In this document: positions 10,413 through 20,827 of the stretch, one piece after another
Position numbering within the stretch: the first letter of the stretch is position 1
Layout of the letters: the number at the start of each line of letters is the position of its first letter
Origin: Lucinisca nassula
Taxonomy: Eukaryota; Mollusca; Bivalvia; Lucinida; Lucinidae
Assembly (NCBI GenBank): GCA_963580285.1
Contig: OY757026.1
Span: forward strand, 83,550,651 to 83,614,650
DNA: 64,000 nucleotides
Direction of reading: 5' to 3'
Position numbers and translations under genes: made by a program
Notes under the pieces: generated by a model
Databases searched by the model: none
What the model was told of the DNA's origin: nothing
Seen by the model: the letters and a program-made list of their open reading frames with translations, nothing else

Positions 10413-10486
10413 GTCAGCTGGGTTTGATAAAGCTTCATGATGATCCAATGGAAGCCAGGAGGTTTTCTTACAATCTACGACCTTAG
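10413..10486 (+). CDS. Candidate 3'-terminal coding exon (23 codons and stop)
   Basis: A splice-acceptor-like tract (TCTATATTTTTTCAG) precedes GT CAG CTG, which would complete a codon begun in an upstream exon (phase 1). The open frame then reads QLGLIKLHDD, PMEARRFSYNLRP and TAG at 10484-10486. The mixed, charged composition is unlike the repeat-derived ORFs nearby, and the stretch is in no repeat family here. No upstream exon was identified and the product is not recognised. It may be chance: 24 open codons after an AG are not rare. Confidence 0.22.
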
Positions 10487-10887
10487 CCGAAACTTTATAA
10501 TGGTGCCCACATAGTACTGTTCAAAAGAGGCTGAATATATTTCTTTCAAGTTTAGGGCCACAGCAGGGATTTATGGTGCCTTTATGTGTTGTCCATGTAC
10601 GAATGAAAAAGTTTTGCTGCATCCTCAAGAACAAAGTTTGTCAAACTCGACACTGTTGAATGTCTCAAATTTACCCTGTCAAATGTCTCAAATTTGACAC
10701 CCCTTGAATATCAAATTTGACACTTGAATACAGTTGAATTTGAAAAAAGATTAATCATTTGGTTATAGCCCATTACAAAGTATTGTGACTTTAGTACCTG
10801 AGCAAAAAGTGTAGATCCTGTTCAGTCTGATCTGGATCTACACTATTTACAATTCCATCAAACAAATCTGATAAATAGTGAAAATGT
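10487..10887. other. Unassigned; short repeats and one MITE-D-type palindrome
   Basis: TCAAATTTGACAC-like words recur at 10630-10735. A palindrome of GTGTAGATCC and GGATCTACAC lies at 10809-10842. No gene is seen; it could be the 3' UTR of the candidate exon upstream. Confidence 0.4.
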
Positions 10888-11110
10888 CATATTTTTTTAT
10901 TTCTGTCTTAAGCATAGATTGTGGGTACTCGTTAGAACTGCCTCAACGAGGCAGTTCTGATGAGAACCAACAGTCTGCGCTTTTGAGGAAGAATAAGGAA
11001 AATAATGCACAACATATGTCTTAAAGCAGAAATAAGAAAAATAATGTATACCCATTCTGATACCCATGTAAAACTAAGTTTTCTCCACTAAATTTGGGTT
11101 TAGATGGGAG
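10888..11110. mobile_element. MITE-A remnant
   Basis: The core is GTTAGAACTGCCTC with GAGGCAGTTCTGATG, flanked by TTTTTTATTTCTG and GCAGAAATAAGAAAAATA. The right flank has the AAACTAAGTTTTCTCC block of MITE-A. A second partial core edge (CACAACATATGTCTTAAAGC) suggests two overlapping copies. Confidence 0.6.
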
Positions 11111-11454
11111 TTCCTTACTTAGACTTATGAACCTGATGGATGCTGCTAAAGCCTTTCCGTCCTCAGACAGATTTTATCCATACTTTTATCAGTTTTTAAG
11201 GAGCTTTTTATGTCTATTTATGAATTATATCAAATTAACAAGTCCATGTAGTGACCCATCACTTTATCAAGTCTATATAATGAATATCCTTGTAAACCCC
11301 ACTTTATATAGAGAAAAATATATAGAGAAAAACTTGGGTTTACCGGCGCATGACCCAGCCTACATTAAGACCAGTTCGACCAGCAGAGACTCAATCAACC
11401 TGCGCACCCATCAACTATGACAAGACTTTTTGTTTATGTCTCTGTGCATAGATA
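11111..11454. repeat. Intergenic; member of a diverged direct duplication
   Basis: Block 11135-11265 (ATGCTGCTAAAGCCTTTCCG, TTTATCAGTTTTTAAGGAGC, AACAAGTCCATGTAGTGACC) matches 12148-12275 with many substitutions. The rest has no assigned feature. Confidence 0.5.
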
Positions 11455-11469
11455 TTAGCCTGTAGTAGG

Positions 11470-11590
11470 CACATGCGATCAGCGAAGACTCTGATCAGAC
11501 TGTACGAATGCGCAGGCTGATCTGAGTCTTCACTTGTCACTCAAGACTTCTTGCAGATTTTGTCATGCACTGGCTCATATATTATTTTCT
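11470..11590. repeat. MITE-H-type hairpin
   Basis: The stem is GCGAAGACTCTGATCAG with CTGATCTGAGTCTTC around a loop ending ATGCGCAGG at 11482-11532. The same loop with different stems is seen at 45690 and 50345. Confidence 0.55.
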
Positions 11591-11594
11591 CATT

Positions 11595-11700
11595 TCTGCT
11601 CCAAGACATACGTTATGGGTGTTCCTTAGAACCACCTTAGTGAGGCATTTCTGACAAACACCAACAGCCTATGTTTGGAGTGTAAATAAGTAAAATTCAC
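11595..11700. mobile_element. MITE-A remnant
   Basis: It holds a decayed core (CCTTAGAACCACCTTAGTGA, then GGCATTTCTGACAAACACC) with a TTTCTGCTCC flank on the left. It directly abuts the complete copy that follows. Confidence 0.5.
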
Positions 11701-11706
11701 AAATTT

Positions 11707-11987
11707 CATCACGAAAACACGCCTATATAATTTTGACACCTTTGAACCCTACTTTTATATAGTAAAACTGGGGTTTCCGGGGGTATACCTTATTTTTCTT
11801 ATTTCTGCTCTAAAATATAGATTGTGTGGTACTCGTTAGAACCGCCTCAATGAGGCGGTTCTAACGAATGCCCACAATCTATATTTTGAGCAGAAATAAG
11901 AAAAATATCACAATTTTTCATCTTAAAATTTTCATTTTTTCTGCGATAAAGGTGGCAATGAATTTGTATAGGCGTGTTTGCGTAATG
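11707..11987. mobile_element. MITE-A, complete copy
   Basis: The ends CATCACGAAAACACGCCTAT and ATAGGCGTGTTTGCGTAATG form inverted repeats. The central ~110-bp palindrome around 11850 runs TTATTTCTGCTC ... GAGCAGAAATAA with core GAACCGCCTCAATGAGGCGG. There is no transposase; it is non-autonomous. Confidence 0.82.
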
Positions 11988-12303
11988 GCACTGGCTCAAT
12001 GCAATTCATTTTCACCCATATATGACAATGGAGTCTCCCGTCTAATTCGCTTGGAGTTTCTCATTTTGGAGAAATGAAGGACTGCAATATGGCACACGGA
12101 TGTATTATTGAAATGTGAATATATGGTCTGAAATCATGATGGCAAATACTATTGATGCTGCTAAATGTTTTCCGTCCAGAGGAAATTTATGATCCGTCCA
12201 TTTTATCAGTTTTTGAGGACTTATGTTTTTTCCATTTGTATATTACATTACTTTAACAAGTCCATGCAGTGACCAACTTTTTATATCCCCTTGAAAGCTC
12301 TAT
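11988..12303. other. Unassigned; second member of the 11.1 kb duplication
   Basis: Block 12148-12275 is the partner of 11135-11265. The remainder shows no gene or named repeat. Confidence 0.4.
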
Positions 12304-12549
12304 TTAATAAGGGGAGTGCATACATCTTAAGGGGAGGTAGCTCCTTCAAATGTATTTTTGTCTCCCATGTCAACAGGAGTCAACTCTTAAAGGAAAGAAT
12401 TTGCTCCTTTAAGAGTAGACCTCCTTTTTTCCATGGGACAGAGTTTATAGAAAAGCGAACAGGAAATACCGAAAGTTGTTCCCCTTTGAAGAATTATGGG
12501 GGGGTGGGGGGGGGGGTGGAAATCTGCCAGGTGAATCCATTCCCCTTAA
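12304..12549. mobile_element. MITE-E copy
   Basis: It runs from TTAATAAGGGGAGTGC to CATTCCCCTTAA. It contains AACTCTTAAAGGAAAGAATT and CTCCTTTAAGAGTAGAC as inner inverted segments, and a poly-G tract near 12500. Confidence 0.6.
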
Positions 12550-12919
12550 TATAGAGAAAAGTTGGGTTTTCAAAAGTGCAAAGTAGTTCCATTATTGCTT
12601 AAAAATATAGCGTTTGCGTTCTTGTCAATGAAGTGTTTCTGACAAGCACCCACAAACTATGTTTGAAGCTTATATAAGAAAGAAAAACTATCTCAAATTT
12701 TCATCAGAAAATTTCTTTATTTTCAAAGTCAAGCAAGAAACATTGTAGTGCAGTCATGGGTGTTTTATGCTAGTGAGACTTTATGATGACTTGCCTAGTT
12801 CTTCAATCGTGTTTTACAATTTCGTTCATTTGTAATATTGTTATATACGAGACATTTTTATATAATATTGTTTTCATACTTTAACTGTTTGTGCCATGTT
12901 GATATGTTAACATATAATA
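12550..12919. other. MITE-A debris and unassigned AT-rich DNA
   Basis: Sequence at 12550-12735 resembles the right half of MITE-A (AAGCACCCACAAACTATG, TTTTCATCAGAAAA). From 12736 to 12919 nothing is recognised. Confidence 0.4.
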
Positions 12920-13266
12920 CAGTAGAACTTTGATGGCTCGAACACCGATGGCTCGTTTACCATGTCTGAGTCAAACCCGTTCTTGAGTCTCTATGGAATT
13001 TCTCTTCATAAGAAATAGGGAGGGTAAAATTTAGGATATTTTTGTCTTATCTTGCAAATGTATACTGTGTGTACTCATTAGAATCGCCTCAATGAGGCGA
13101 TTCTAATGAGTACACACAGCATACATTTTTCATTATAGAACACCGAAAAGATGTCCTAAAGTATGTCGTTATGCCTCCTGGCAGTAGCTCTCAGTGGCTC
13201 GAACTACCCCTGTCTCGAACAGATTTTTGTGGTCCCAAAGGTGTTCGAGCCATTGAAGTTTGACTG
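12920..13266. mobile_element. MITE-B, complete copy with TA target site
   Basis: Inverted ends are CAGTAGAACTTTGATGGCTC and GAGCCATTGAAGTTTGACTG, flanked by TA on both sides (12918, 13267). The CAGT start and TA duplication are typical of Tc1/mariner-pogo non-autonomous elements. The central palindrome at 13065-13130 is GAATCGCCTCAATGAGGCGA, homologous to the MITE-A core. Confidence 0.82.
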
Positions 13267-13349
13267 TACACTCATACCTACCAATAAATGGTGACTGTGA
13301 TTGCTTGACTATTTGTACCTAGGTGTTTGTTGAATGTTTGAATTGAGGT

Positions 13350-13562
13350 TTAACCCTTGTCCTGCTGAATATTCATGTATGCCACACCCACTACAGATTA
13401 TCAACCAATCAGTTTACCTGTAGCAAATTATTACAACAAATTCACAATCTGAATGACAAACAATGTAGATCCTGATCAGATGGCTTCTGAGGAAGCCATC
13501 TGATCAGGATCTACATTGTTTCAAAGAAAAGGCATATCCGGGCTCAGCAGAACAAGGGTCAA
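13350..13562. mobile_element. MITE-D (TTAA, CCCTTGTCCTGCTGA ends)
   Basis: It starts TTAACCCTTGTCCTGCTGAA and ends with the complementary CTCAGCAGAACAAGGGTC. The centre is a long palindrome of GATCAGATGGCTTC and GAAGCCATCTGATC within CAATGTAGATCC arms. The TTAA site and CCCTT start suggest piggyBac ancestry (inference). Confidence 0.75.
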
Positions 13563-13806
13563 CATCTCCATCAACATTATTTACATCATTTTGGAGACGC
13601 TGCTTCCAATTTTGTGTGACTTTTTCCCAACATTGAGATGAAATGACATCTCAAGCCCTGTCACCCAATGAAACTGACTAACACCACTTTGCCTGGGCAG
13701 GCTTAGTCCTTCTAAGCGGTTTACCAGTACTTGTGTGGTCAGTTGCAGCTCTGCGTGGAAGCACCATTCAGCCCAATCTATTTCTCCCAGCCCCGACGGG
13801 CGGGGG
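13563..13806 (-). mobile_element. SINE-1 copy
   Basis: The minus strand reads from CGCCCGTCGGGGCTGGG to the TGATGGAGATGTTGACCC tail. The middle is slightly deleted compared with the 44766 copy. Confidence 0.7.
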
Positions 13807-14568
13807 ACGATTACCTAGGCTGTTGCAAAATTGTAATGGAATTCCAAAATTAAACGTTATGTGTCATAACTGAGAATGAGACCATTCTAATGAGTAATCA
13901 GAATAACGGTGTAACTGACATTTTGGCCAAAATAGTTTTTTTGCATAAATGGGTGCCCTAGGACTTGACACACTTGATAAATAAGTTCTGCAGCTGGATT
14001 CTGCCTCAATCATGATTTATTTCAGCATTTTGAAAAAAATTGTGTCAGTTACACCGCATTTACTCTGCCTTTTAGAAAAAAAATTGGCGCAAAAACAGTG
14101 TAAGTGCACTTACCCCATTTTTGCGCAAAGTTTTTTAATACCTCAAAAATATTGAATCCTGCTGCTTGATATTTCAGAATAAGCATGTAAGTACCATGCA
14201 GAATGTATCAAATGTGATCTATTACCTACCAAGTGTCTTTAATTTACAGCTTTACCATGTAGAAGGCAAAGAAATGAGTTTTGTACATTTACACTGTTTT
14301 AGCGCTGGATGCAGTTACACCATTTTTGCAACAAAAACACTTGGTGCAGAAATGGTGTATCAAACCTTAAATGCTAAATATTTCTTTTCGAATGTCATTT
14401 ATTCAACAAAAAACATCACACACAAATGAAAGAAATTGCCATGAAGTTAAGAAACCAGCTTATAGTATGGTTTTCTATGCCATTCTTTAATAAAACAGTT
14501 TTTTGTTTCCTTAGAAGTTGCCATTTTGCACTTACAACATTATTGCACTCAGCAGACGAATATACCTT
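13807..14568. other. Unassigned, with an inverted pair CGGTGTAACTGACA / TGTCAGTTACACCG
   Basis: The pair at 13909-13923 and 14043-14057 may bound a ~150 bp MITE seen once. From 14060 to 14568 there is AT-rich DNA with repeated TTTTTGCG and GGTGTA words. The open frames here have no recognisable content. Confidence 0.4.
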
Positions 14569-16373
14569 TACACCACAACCTCCTTATAACACAGTTCATT
14601 ATAACATAGTTTGGATATAACACATTTTCAAGACCGATCCCAAAAATGTGTAGATTATATGGAAAAATGACCATAAATGGTCATTTTTATAGCCCCGCTT
14701 TGAAAAAGTGGGGCTATATTGGATTTGCCATGTCCTTCTGTCATTCCGTAATTCCGTGATTCCGTTAATTTGTGTTGGCTCCATAACTTTGTATCTGCTT
14801 AACATATTTTCATGAAACTTCACACAAATGTTAAACACCATAAGACAATGTGCAGAGCGAATGAATTATAACTGTGGATTGCCTACTTTTGGAGTTATTG
14901 CCCTTTGAACATTTTCTGTAATTCCGTGATTCCGTTAATTTGTGTTGGCTCCATAACTTTGTATCTGCTTAACATATTTTCATGAAACTTCACACAAATG
15001 TTAAACACCATAAGACAATGTGCAGAGCGAAGGAATTATAACTGTGGATTGCCTACTTTTGGAGTTATTGCCCTTTGAACATTGAAAAATGGCAATTTTA
15101 ATTGTGTCCGCTTCATAACTCGAAAACCGTTTGAGATATTTTTAGGAAACTTCACACAAATGTTAAGCACTATGAGACGATGTGCAGAGCGCAGGAACCA
15201 TAACTCTGCATTGCTTATTTTTGGAGTTATTGCCCTTTGAACATTGAAAAATGGCAATTTTAACAGTGTCCGCTTCATAACTCGAAAACCATTTGAGATA
15301 ATTTCATGAAACTTCACACAAATGTTAAGCACTATGAGACAATGTGCAGAGCGCAAGAACCATAACTCTGGTTTTCGTATTTTCTGTGTGTCTGTCTGTG
15401 TGTCTGTCTGTGTCTGTTAACAATTTTCGTGTCCGCTCCATAACTTTAAAACCCATTCACATATTTTCATGAAACTTCACACAAACATTAAACACCATGA
15501 GATGGTGTGCAGAGTGCAGGAACCATAACTCTGGATTGCCTAATTTTTGAGTTATTTCCCTTTGAATATTGAAAAATATCAATTTTAGCCGTCTTTGCTC
15601 GATAACTCAAAAACCGTTTGAGATAATTTTATGAAACTTCACACAAATGTAAAGCACCATATTACGTGTGCAGAGCGCAGGAACTCAAACTCTGGATTGT
15701 CTACTTTTTCAGTTATAGGCTTTTGAATATTAAAAAATGGCAATTTTAACTATGTCCGCTCCATAACCGTTTCTGATATTTTCATGAAACTTCAAATAAA
15801 TGAAAAGCACCTTGAGATGATGTGCAGAGTGCAGGAACCATAACTCTGGTTTGCCTACTTTAGGAGTTATTGCCCTTTGAACATTTAAAAAGGCAATTTT
15901 GACTGTGTCGGCTCCATAACTCACAAACCATTTGAGATATTTTCATGACACTTCACACAAGTGTAAAGCACCATGAGACAATGTGCAGAGCGCAGGAACC
16001 CTGACTCTGATTTGCCTACTTTAGGAGTTATTACCCTTTGAACATTGAAAAATGGAAGATGAAATTTAGTATAAACATGGACATTCTGGTAATGTATCAT
16101 GCTCATTGAAATGAGGGACAAGGGCTCACAACTCTTAGAGTTTTTCCAGATAATGTAAAATTTTCAACAGTTATTTCTTGTTCATAACTGTTTTCTCTGC
16201 AGCTTAAATAACTTTCTTCTCTGACAGCGCTGAAGCGGGGCTATAGTCAGATCCTCTGACAGCTCTAGTTCTATATAATTTGCATATTTTTGTTTGGATA
16301 TAATAGGGTTGTTTAAGTAATGCCATTTCTGGTTTGGACCCCATTAATAGTGTTATAAAGAGGTTATGGTGTA
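14569..16373. mobile_element. MITE-G, split by HLE-3
   Basis: The left end TACACCACAACCTCCTTATA and right end TATAAAGAGGTTATGGTGTA are inverted repeats. The two halves are separated only by HLE-3 (14689-16269). A related right end is at 20596-20628. Confidence 0.65.
14689..16269 (+). mobile_element. HLE-3: composite element inside MITE-G
   Basis: The 5' hairpin is TATAGCCCCGCTTT with AGTGGGGCTATA. About eight monomers of ~155-171 bp share TTTTCATGAAACTTCACACA (14808, 14979, 15144, 15304, 15470 and on). The 3' end has GCGGGGCTATA, then a hairpin GTCAGATCCTCTGAC, then AGCTCTAGTT, a variant of the terminal motif of the other HLEs. Open frames across the array are repeat by-products. Confidence 0.68.
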
Positions 16374-16445
16374 TTTTTCATAAATAAAATCAGAAAGATC
16401 CCTCTTTGGCGTCCTGGCCTGGCACTTTGATTGACCCTTCAGGGG

Positions 16446-16483
16446 TCAAACTTCCCCTGTCTAGAACAAAATTGTCATGATCC
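16446..16483. mobile_element. MITE-B right-end fragment
   Basis: AACTTCCCCTGTCTAGAAC and GATCCCAAATATG match the right arm of MITE-B and are cut by the MITE-E that follows. Confidence 0.45.
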
Positions 16484-16715
16484 CAAATATGTTTAAGGGG
16501 AATGGGAACACATTCAGGGGAGGCAACTCCTGCAAAAGTATTGTTTGTCTCCCATGTCAATATGGATCAACTCTTATAGGAAAGAATTTGCACCTAAGGA
16601 GCAAATTCTTTCATTTAAGAGTAGACCCCATTTTTAGTGGGACAGGGCTTATAGAAAAGCGAACAGGAAGTCCCCAAAATTAGCTCACTTTGAATAATGG
16701 CAGAAAAATCTGCCA
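16484..16715. mobile_element. MITE-E copy, right end lost
   Basis: It starts TTAAGGGGAATGGGAACAC. Inner arms are GGAAAGAATTTGCACC and GGAGCAAATTCTTTC. It stops after ATCTGCCAG, where MITE-D sequence begins. Confidence 0.6.
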
Positions 16716-16938
16716 GAAGAAGCCATCTGATCAGGATCTACACTGTTTGGCATTCAGTTTATGAATTTGAAGCAATAAGTTACATCAAGTAATTTGATTG
16801 GTTGATAGACAGAAATGGCTGTGGCTTAGATGAATATTCAGCAAGAAACGGGTTAACTTCTTCTTGAGCATTTAATGTTGTGTTTGCTCAGAAGAATTGC
16901 CTAGAGGAGGCAATTCTAATGAGTACACACAACAAACT
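16716..16938. mobile_element. MITE-D right half fused to a free palindromic core
   Basis: Sequence to 16856 is MITE-D (AGAAGCCATCTGATCAGGAT to CAGCAAGAAACGGGTTAA). Then 16866-16930 is a palindromic core variant, GAATTGCCTAGAGGAGGCAA, with TGTGTTTGCTCAG and GAGTACACACAACAAA flanks. Confidence 0.55.
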
Positions 16939-17158
16939 TTAGCCCATTGTATGCGGGGAAACCCCTAAAGGGGTACCTTGGCAAACAGTGCAGGCCCAGA
17001 TCAGACGCTGCAGAACGCAGGGCCTGCACTATTTGCTGACATGATTTTCTGTCAAAAATAGCATAAAAACGACAAAATAGGCATGACACCCCTTAATTGA
17101 CAAATGAACTTGTCCAGCATATAGCAGTGGAAGAGTCCCCTAGCATACAACAGGTTAA
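16939..17158. mobile_element. MITE-D variant (TTAA type, GTGCAGGCCC palindrome)
   Basis: It starts TTAGCCCATTGTATGC and ends GCATACAACAGGTTAA. The inner palindrome has CAAACAGTGCAGGCCCAGAT facing GGGCCTGCACTATTTG. Confidence 0.55.
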
Positions 17159-17221
17159 GTTTATATTTGAGAAAATAAAAAAAAGCCCTTTTTTGCCTCC
17201 TTACCTTGTGCTAGGATTGAT

Positions 17222-17472
17222 CACGCAGAGCTGAATCTGGCCCGCACACTAGTACTGGTAAACCGCTTAGAGGATCTAAGCCTGTCCAGGAACCGCGGTG
17301 CGAGGCGGACCGTCCATGCTAATAAACCCTATTGGTTTCGTTGGGTGACAGGGCTTGAGATGTCATTTCATCTCAATGTCGGGTAAAAGTCCCACAAAAT
17401 TTGAAGCAACGTATCCAAAATGACCTTTACAGTGTTGACGGGGACGTTAAACCTCAAATCAATCAATCGATT
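17222..17472 (+). mobile_element. SINE-1, 5'-truncated
   Basis: It begins at CACGCAGAGCTGAATCTGG and continues to GACGGGGACGTTAAACCTC and an AATCAATCAATC tail. Confidence 0.75.
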
Positions 17473-17497
17473 CAAATTACACTTGTATCAAATAAAT

Positions 17498-17764
17498 CAT
17501 TATGAAAACACACCTATACAAATGCATTGTAAACTTTACCGCCGAAAAAAAGAAATTTTTAAGATGACAAATTGTGATATTTTTCTTATTTCTGCTCAAA
17601 ATATAGATTGTGGGTACTGGTTAGAACCGCCTCATCAAGGCCGTTCTAACGAGTACCCACAGTCTATATTTTTGAGCAGAAATAAGAAAAATAAGGTTTG
17701 CCCCCTGTAAACCCCAGTTTTACTTTCAAGGGGGGTCAAAATTATATAGGCGTGTTTTAGTCAT
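17498..17764. mobile_element. MITE-A copy
   Basis: The ends CATTATGAAAACACACCTAT and ATAGGCGTGTTTTAGTCATG are inverted. The palindromic core is GTTAGAACCGCCTCATCAAG with one arm change. Confidence 0.78.
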
Positions 17765-17934
17765 GTTCATAGTCCTAAAGGTATTATTTAAGTTCAGCTT
17801 TTAACTTGAACATGTAATGTTATGTGTTCTCATTAGAATCACCTCAATGAGGTGATTCTAATGAGTACACACAACATTCCTTTATTTATAAAAAATGAAT
17901 TGCCCCATTTTGCCTTTGTTTTTTGGTTTGTTTT
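17765..17934. repeat. Isolated palindromic core, third sequence version
   Basis: GAATCACCTCAATGAGGTGA is embedded in GTGTTCTCATTAG and CTAATGAGTACACAC at 17820-17875. Neither MITE-A nor MITE-B ends flank it. Confidence 0.6.
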
Positions 17935-18212
17935 GATTTGAGGTTTAACCTCACTGTCGACACTGTAAATGTCATTTTGGAGACTTTGGTTCCAATTTTT
18001 AGGGACTTTTACCCGACATTGAGACTAAATGACATCTCAAGCCCTGCCGCCCAATGAAACCAATAGAATTTATAAGCATGGACGGTCCAACTCGCTCGCT
18101 TTGCCTGGGCAGGCTTAGATCCTCAAAGCGGTTTACCAGTACTCGTGTGCGGGTAGGTTTCAGCTCTGCTTGGAAGCATCATGCAGCCCATCTATTTCGT
18201 CAAGCTTCGATG
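17935..18212 (-). mobile_element. SINE-1 copy
   Basis: Minus strand. The tail is near 17940 (TTTGAGGTTTAACC on plus), the conserved middle is GACATCTCAAGCCCTGCC, and the 5' end is at the AAGCTTCGATGG motif. Confidence 0.72.
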
Positions 18213-18352
18213 GTCTTTCAAAACAGTATTCTCCAGCCAAATGTACTTAATTGTTCTGTTAAAAATGTTCTGTTCACAGATATGGCATTTTCTAATAGGA
18301 TGTAACATTATATTCTCATGTCCATTATAATTATATCAATAAACAGGGAGAA

Positions 18353-18596
18353 TTAACTCTTATCCTGCTGTTTGCGGCAATGCCTTTATTTGCAAACAGT
18401 GAAGATCCAGATCAGATGGCCAGCTGATCAGGATCTTCACTGTTTGACATATTCTGAAGAAGCCATTTGATCAGGATCTACACTGTTTGACATACAGTTT
18501 ATGAATTTGTAGGAATAAAATACATCTAGTAATCTGATTGGTTCAAAGTCAGAAATGGGTGTGGCTTAATTGAATATTCAGCAGGATAAGGGTTAA
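18353..18596. mobile_element. MITE-D copy 1 of a pair
   Basis: It runs TTAACTCTTATCCTGCTG to CAGCAGGATAAGGGTTAA. It carries two partial palindromes with AGATCCAGATCAGATGGC and GATCAGGATCTACACTG. Confidence 0.72.
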
Positions 18597-18805
18597 CCCT
18601 TGTCCTGCTGAGCCCGGATATGCCTTATCTTTCAAACAATGTAGATCCAGATCAGATGGCTTCTGAAGAAGCCATCTGATCAGGATCTACATTGTTTGTC
18701 ATCCAGATTGTGAATTTGTTGCAATAATTAGCATCAAGTAATCTGATTGGTTGATAATCAGTAGTGGGTGTGGCATAATTGAATATTCAGCAGGATAAGG
18801 GTTAA
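18593..18805. mobile_element. MITE-D copy 2, sharing one TTAA with copy 1
   Basis: TTAA at 18593-18596 is both the right edge of copy 1 and the left edge of this copy (TTAACCCTTGTCCTGCTGAG). Its right edge is CAGCAGGATAAGGGTTAA at 18805. The central palindrome is nearly perfect. Confidence 0.8.
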
Positions 18806-18944
18806 GGACTGAGAATGTGTGCGATAAAAGGCTTTACCTGTGATATACTATTTATTCTGGTATCTCTGTAAACTAACTCTTATTTAAGAAATATAGGAGA
18901 ACAATTTATATCTTTTGGTTTTTCTTGTCCATAGCCTTGCATTT

Positions 18945-19224
18945 CATTACAAAAACACGCCTATACAAATACATAGCCACCTTTATCGCCGTAAAAATGA
19001 AAATTTTATGATGAAAAATTGTGATATTTTTCATATTTCTGCTCAAAATATAGATTGTGGACACTCGTTAGAACCGCCTCATCGAGGCGGTTCTAATGAG
19101 TACCCACAATCTATACTTTAGAGCAGAAATAAGAAAAATAAGGTTTACCTCCGGAAACCCAAGTTTTACTATATAAAAGTGGGGTTCAAGGGGGTCAAAA
19201 TTATATAGGTGTGTTTTCGTGATG
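18945..19224. mobile_element. MITE-A, complete copy
   Basis: The ends CATTACAAAAACACGCCTAT and ATAGGTGTGTTTTCGTGATG are inverted. The core at 19067-19100 has GTTAGAACCGCCTCATCGAG and its complement. Confidence 0.82.
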
Positions 19225-20827
19225 GTTGAATTTGTATAGAACAGACTACCTGGTAAGACTGCAGATATAACCCTTTTACATACATGTGATATCTCCCGGA
19301 TCACCCGGGAGGCTCCCGGAAATGGACACTATCTCCTGGGCTCACGGACAGGACTAAAAAACTCCCGGAATCTGAATTTTCCTGTAACATTTTTTTCCGA
19401 ACTGTCCAATTTTTGTCCGTTTGGTATATAAGGGTACTACTGGTCGAGAAATTAACTTCATAGCAGGGTGCAATTATCGGTGCTGTCAGTCTGCTGGACA
19501 TCAACAGTATATTCACTGATAAGATGCACTGAGGTGTGAAAGTGATTCACGCATTAATAAAGGTACCTGTTACAAAGATAATTATACCTGGAATAGGTAT
19601 CTTTTCAAGGGCCATGGATGATTAAAATGGCATGGGTGATTTTTTCTGTTGCTGATTAGTGGTAGATGAATTGTTCAACCATTAAGTCTGGTTCAATCAA
19701 CCGTAAAAAATCAAGAAAGTTGCGGGCAAGACATCTTTATTAATTCGGTTACTGAAGAATGCGAAAATTATTTAATCACTCCTAAGATGATTAGCTACAT
19801 CTAACAGTACATGTATGCATAATAAAAACAGACTTTTCTACTGTCCTGTGAATGTTTATGTATAGGGAATGCTCAGCGAGAAAAGTGGAATGCTTTAATT
19901 TGTGTAAACACAATTACACATGTATGCTGTTGTTGGTAATTGACACTGATCTTCTGGGGATGAGTCGAGTTCCTTATCCACCACCGTTTAGCTATCGAGA
20001 AAATATATTTTACCGATTCCAAACATTTTTTTTGAAAGAAATATGCCCCATTAAAATAAAACAATGACACTAAACACGTGTGGGGTTGCTGAGGTCGGAT
20101 GACGTCATTTACTTATCGCCTGCAGAAATATGGTAGAGGTTAATTGAGGACGTTGGATTTTTTGGCGATGTGGGTGGTGGAAAACTTTGATGTTCGCATT
20201 GAACTTGCTTGTAGGGATTGGACTCGTTTTGGATGGAGGGGTCCTCATCTTGTGGCTGGATCATTAAATTATAAACTAATGCATTCTTTAATCTCTTATC
20301 TTGCTAAGCTGACACATTTGATCTTTTGAGTATACTGATTGCAGATCATTTTTATCTTGTGTGAAGTTAAATGAGCTTATATAACTGTATCTTAAATTGC
20401 TAATTTCATAAGGTGGTTAGACATGTCTGCCAATTAACTTTATTGACCACGCCAACTACTGAATTACTGCAGTTTAAAGTCGGAGGAAAATAAAATTGTA
20501 TAGCTTGAAACAAGAGAGAAATCTTAGATAATATTCATAAATGTTGGGGAGAATTTGGGGTCCAAAGCAAAACCGTGCTATATCCGAACTCATGCTGTAA
20601 TGAATCGTGCTATAACAAGGTCTGGGTGTACCTGCAAATATGCCTAGTAAAAGAGAGCGATGAAAATGATGTGTCAAACTTGTCATCGAAAAGTCTCCAG
20701 GAAGGAGAACCCAATCTCCAGGAAATGAAAACCAAATCTCCAGCATGGTCATCGAAAGGTTATCACATGTATGCTTTTAGAAATAATCGTGTTAACAAGT
20801 TTGTGTAATGATAACCCCTCTAAAATA
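19225..20827. other. Repeat-poor stretch, no supported gene
   Basis: It holds a GC-rich inverted cluster at 19290-19320 (ACCCGGGAGGCTCCCGG), a perfect CRE-like TGACGTCA near 20099, and a MITE-G end at 20596-20628 (GCTATAACAAGGTCTGGGTG). A cluster of CTCCAGGA words lies at 20695-20740. Several 60-90 codon frames exist on both strands, but none shows a domain, splice pattern or composition that supports a gene. A host intron is possible. Confidence 0.4.

Noticed and set aside
14166..14620. Two overlapping plus-strand frames of 87 and 64 codons
   Set aside because: Composition is that of AT-rich non-coding DNA, no splice signals were found, and the end runs into MITE-G.
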